From: Marinobacter sp. F4216
Lineage (GTDB): Bacteria; Pseudomonadota; Gammaproteobacteria; Pseudomonadales; Oleiphilaceae
Assembly (NCBI RefSeq): GCF_019931195.1
Contig: NZ_JAIOUO010000004.1
Coordinates: forward strand, 1-64,000
Direction: 5' to 3'
Length of the DNA stretch: 64,000 nt
A program made the position numbers and the translations under genes. How positions within the stretch are numbered: position 1 is the first letter of the stretch; each line of letters opens with the position of its first letter. Positions 61,907 through 64,000 of the stretch are shown in pieces. The notes under the pieces are model-generated. The model did not search any database. It was not told the DNA's origin and worked only from the letters and a program-made list of their open reading frames with translations.

Positions 61907-62218
61907 AGCACGACCGCCAACGCTATGGGCCATCAACACGGCGGGGCGAAGAACGGGCCTGACCCGCAAGACTCACCCAGATCCTGCGGGGTAAAGCCCA
62001 TCTCCCCCGAACTACCATTTACCACCATGTTGTCGGTTGGCTTGTCTCTGTGAGCCAACTCCAGTAAAACACCACCATAACGACTAGTTAACAATCCATG
62101 TTCATGCGTTTTTGCACGCGGCCTCCACAACACCAAAGGGGATAGAACTCGCCCCTTGTTCTCGGCCGCAATTCGCGACGCTGCGCGGACAATCCCTAAT
62201 CAAGGCCCTCAACTACCA
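61907..62218. other. Intergenic region before hsdM
   Basis: About 310 nt separate the replication genes from hsdM. I see no tRNA, strong terminator or repeat. A 43-codon plus-strand frame (61925-62056) and a 67-codon minus-strand frame (61933-62136) overlap each other, and neither looks real. It probably holds the hsdMS promoter, which I cannot place firmly. Confidence 0.5.
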
Positions 62219-63931
62219 ATGAACAACACGGAACAACAATTCCTCAAAGCCCTCGACGACAAACTCTGGAAAGCCGCCGATAAACTCCGCGCCAACCTAG
62301 ACGCTGCCAACTACAAGCACGTAGTGCTGGGGCTTATCTTTCTGAAGTACGTGTCCGATGCCTTCGAAGAACGTCAGGAAGAGCTGTTGGCGCGGTTCAA
62401 GGACGAAAACGAGGATCTTTATTACCTTCCGCCAGAAGACTATGACACCGACGAAGAGTACCAACAGGCGCTGATAGAAGAACTGGAAGTACTGGATTAC
62501 TACCGCGAAGCCAATGTGTTCTGGGTACCCAAGCCCGCCCGCTGGAGCACCCTGAAAGAAAAAGCGGTCTTGCCCGTTGGTACTGTACTCTGGCAGGACG
62601 ATGCCGGTAATGATGTGAAGTTGCGCTCAGTCTCCTGGCTGATCGACAACGCCCTGGAAGAGATCGAGAAGAGCAACACCAAGTTAAAAGGCATCCTCAA
62701 CCGCATCAGCCAGTATCAGCTAGAGAACGACAAGCTGTTGGGCCTGATCAACACCTTCTCCGACACCTCCTTCACCAAGCCGGTATTCAACGGCGAGAAG
62801 CTGAGCCTGCACAGCAAAGACATCCTCGGCCATGTATACGAATACTTTCTGGGCCAGTTCGCGCTGGCTGAAGGCAAGCAGGGTGGCCAGTACTACACCC
62901 CCAAGAGCATCGTTACCCTGATCGTGGAAATGCTCGAACCCTACTCCGGCCGCGTCTATGACCCCGCTATGGGCTCCGGTGGCTTCTTTGTTTCCAGCGA
63001 CAAGTTCATCGAAGAGCACGCCAAAGAGCAGCTCTACGACGCCAGCGAACAGAAAAAACACATCTCCGTGTACGGTCAAGAGTCCAATCCCACCACCTGG
63101 AAGCTGGCCGCCATGAACATGGCCATTCGGGGCATCGACTTTAACTTCGGCAAAAAGAATGGCGATACCTTCCTCAACGACCAGCATCCTGACTTGCGCG
63201 CGGACTTCGTCATGGCCAACCCGCCGTTCAACATGAAGGACTGGTGGAGCGAGTCCTTGGCCGAAGACAGCCGCTGGAAATACGGCACCCCGCCAAAAGG
63301 CAACGCCAACTTTGCGTGGATGCAACACATGATCCACCACTTGGCACCTACGGGCAGCATGGCCCTGCTGCTGGCCAACGGTTCCATGAGCTCCAACACC
63401 AACAACGAAGGCGAAATCCGCAAGCGGCTAGTGGAAGAAGACCTCGTGGAATGCCTGGTCGCCCTGCCCGGCCAGCTGTTCACCAATACCCAGATTCCGG
63501 CGTGCATTTGGTTCCTAACCCGAGACAAAACCAACGGAATGGTGCGCAACGAGAAAAAGCGAGACCGGCGAAAAGAATTCTTGTTCATCGATGCCCGCAA
63601 TCTGGGCTTCATGCGGGATCGGGTGCTACGGGACTTCACAAATGAAGACATCGCCAAGATCGCCGACACACACCATGCCTGGCAGCGCGGTGAGGGTTAC
63701 GAGGATATCGCCGGATTCTGCAAATCCGCCAGCCTGGACGAGATCAAGAAGCATGACTTTGTGCTGACGCCGGGACGCTATGTGGGTGCTCAGGAGCAGG
63801 AAGGCGATGGCGAGCCCTTTGCCGAGAAGATGGCGAGATTGACCGGGCAGTTACGGGAACATTTCACTGAGAGTGGGCGACTGGAGGCTGAGATCAAGCA
63901 GAATCTTAAGGGGCTGGGATATGAGCTCTGA
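62219..63931 (+). CDS. hsdM: Type I restriction-modification DNA methyltransferase HsdM, 570 aa
   Basis: The N-terminal helical domain (HsdM_N, about 8-160) is followed by an N6-adenine methyltransferase domain with SAM motif DPAMGSGGF (248-256) and catalytic NPPF (334-337). The C-terminal helices contact HsdS. It methylates host DNA and, with HsdR and HsdS, protects against unmodified DNA. ATG at 62219 is the family start (MNNTEQQFLKALDDKLW). Frames extending upstream are not coding. Its end overlaps the hsdS start by 11 nt. Confidence 0.95.
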   Translation: MNNTEQQFLKALDDKLWKAADKLRANLDAANYKHVVLGLIFLKYVSDAFEERQEELLARFKDENEDLYYLPPEDYDTDEEYQQALIEELEVLDYYREANVFWVPKPARWSTLKEKAVLPVGTVLWQDDAGNDVKLRSVSWLIDNALEEIEKSNTKLKGILNRISQYQLENDKLLGLINTFSDTSFTKPVFNGEKLSLHSKDILGHVYEYFLGQFALAEGKQGGQYYTPKSIVTLIVEMLEPYSGRVYDPAMGSGGFFVSSDKFIEEHAKEQLYDASEQKKHISVYGQESNPTTWKLAAMNMAIRGIDFNFGKKNGDTFLNDQHPDLRADFVMANPPFNMKDWWSESLAEDSRWKYGTPPKGNANFAWMQHMIHHLAPTGSMALLLANGSMSSNTNNEGEIRKRLVEEDLVECLVALPGQLFTNTQIPACIWFLTRDKTNGMVRNEKKRDRRKEFLFIDARNLGFMRDRVLRDFTNEDIAKIADTHHAWQRGEGYEDIAGFCKSASLDEIKKHDFVLTPGRYVGAQEQEGDGEPFAEKMARLTGQLREHFTESGRLEAEIKQNLKGLGYEL

Positions 63932-64000
63932 TTGGCCTTTGGTTCAACTGGTTGACCTAATATCCATTAAACACGGGTTCGCTTTCAAAGGTGAATTTTT
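63921..64000 (+). CDS. hsdS: Type I restriction specificity subunit HsdS, 5' end only
   Basis: A new frame starts at ATG 63921 inside the hsdM end and runs off the window. The visible start (WPLVQLVDLISIKHGFAFKG) fits the first residues of an HsdS target-recognition domain. The overlap with hsdM is normal. The target sequence cannot be inferred, and hsdR is expected beyond the window. Confidence 0.85.
   Translation, partial: MSSDWPLVQLVDLISIKHGFAFKGEF

Noticed and set aside
61933..62136. 67-codon minus-strand frame before hsdM
   Set aside because: It overlaps another short frame and has no ribosome site or recognisable sequence.

Overview
The window reads as a chromosomal segment of a marine gammaproteobacterium, most likely Marinobacter or a close relative. 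The conserved blocks (pnp-rpsO-truB-rbfA-infB-nusA-rimP, secG-tpiA-glmM-folP-ftsH, greA-carBA-dapB-dnaJKgrpE, recN/fur/bamE) have gammaproteobacterial order. A WS/DGAT wax ester synthase, the tmRNA tag ANDENYALAA and moderately high GC fit that genus. The assignment is inferred from gene content only.

Layout. 1-0.5 kb: the 3' end of an AT-richer gene of unknown function. 0.8-3.5 kb (minus): HNH protein, large lipoprotein and a CnoX/YbbN chaperedoxin. 3.7-8.0 kb (plus): a Lon-family protease, a sorbosone-dehydrogenase-like beta-propeller and a cytochrome c. 8.0-9.8 kb: a MarR regulator and a membrane TPR protein. 10-15 kb: a complete branched-chain amino acid ABC transporter (livKHMGF). 15.2-18.5 kb: DUF3015, DUF4105 and an alpha/beta-hydrolase lipoprotein. 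18.6-34.7 kb: RNA and translation core genes, mostly on the minus strand. 34.6-43.9 kb: carAB, dapB and the heat-shock operon. 44.2-49.9 kb: recN, fur, bamE, rnfH, ratA, an NSS transporter and smpB. 50-55.3 kb: the wax ester synthase, then an HxlR-type regulator divergent from a flavin reductase / acyl-CoA-dehydrogenase-fold enzyme / AhpD-like operon. 55.4-55.8 kb: ssrA (tmRNA). 56-64 kb: a mobile element next to ssrA, with integrase, AlpA, TOPRIM primase, DUF3987 helicase-like protein and a type I restriction-modification system (hsdM, start of hsdS) that runs off the right end.

Regulatory DNA is unusually readable. There is a sigma-32-type promoter before grpE, two tandem LexA boxes over the recN promoter, and a strong sigma-70 promoter followed by two terminator-like hairpins ahead of rimP-nusA-infB. 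A 20-bp leader stem precedes pnp (the kind cut by RNase III in the E. coli pnp leader), and twin palindromes lie between the HxlR gene and its divergent operon.

The most surprising observation is between ftsH and yhbY. Where gammaproteobacteria carry rlmE (23S rRNA U2552 methyltransferase), this genome has a gene remnant with recognisable RlmE motifs scattered over different frames and interrupted by stops. The other main leads are the unexplored cargo and iteron-like repeats of the ssrA-linked element, and the putative two-component flavin monooxygenase operon at 52.4-55.3 kb.
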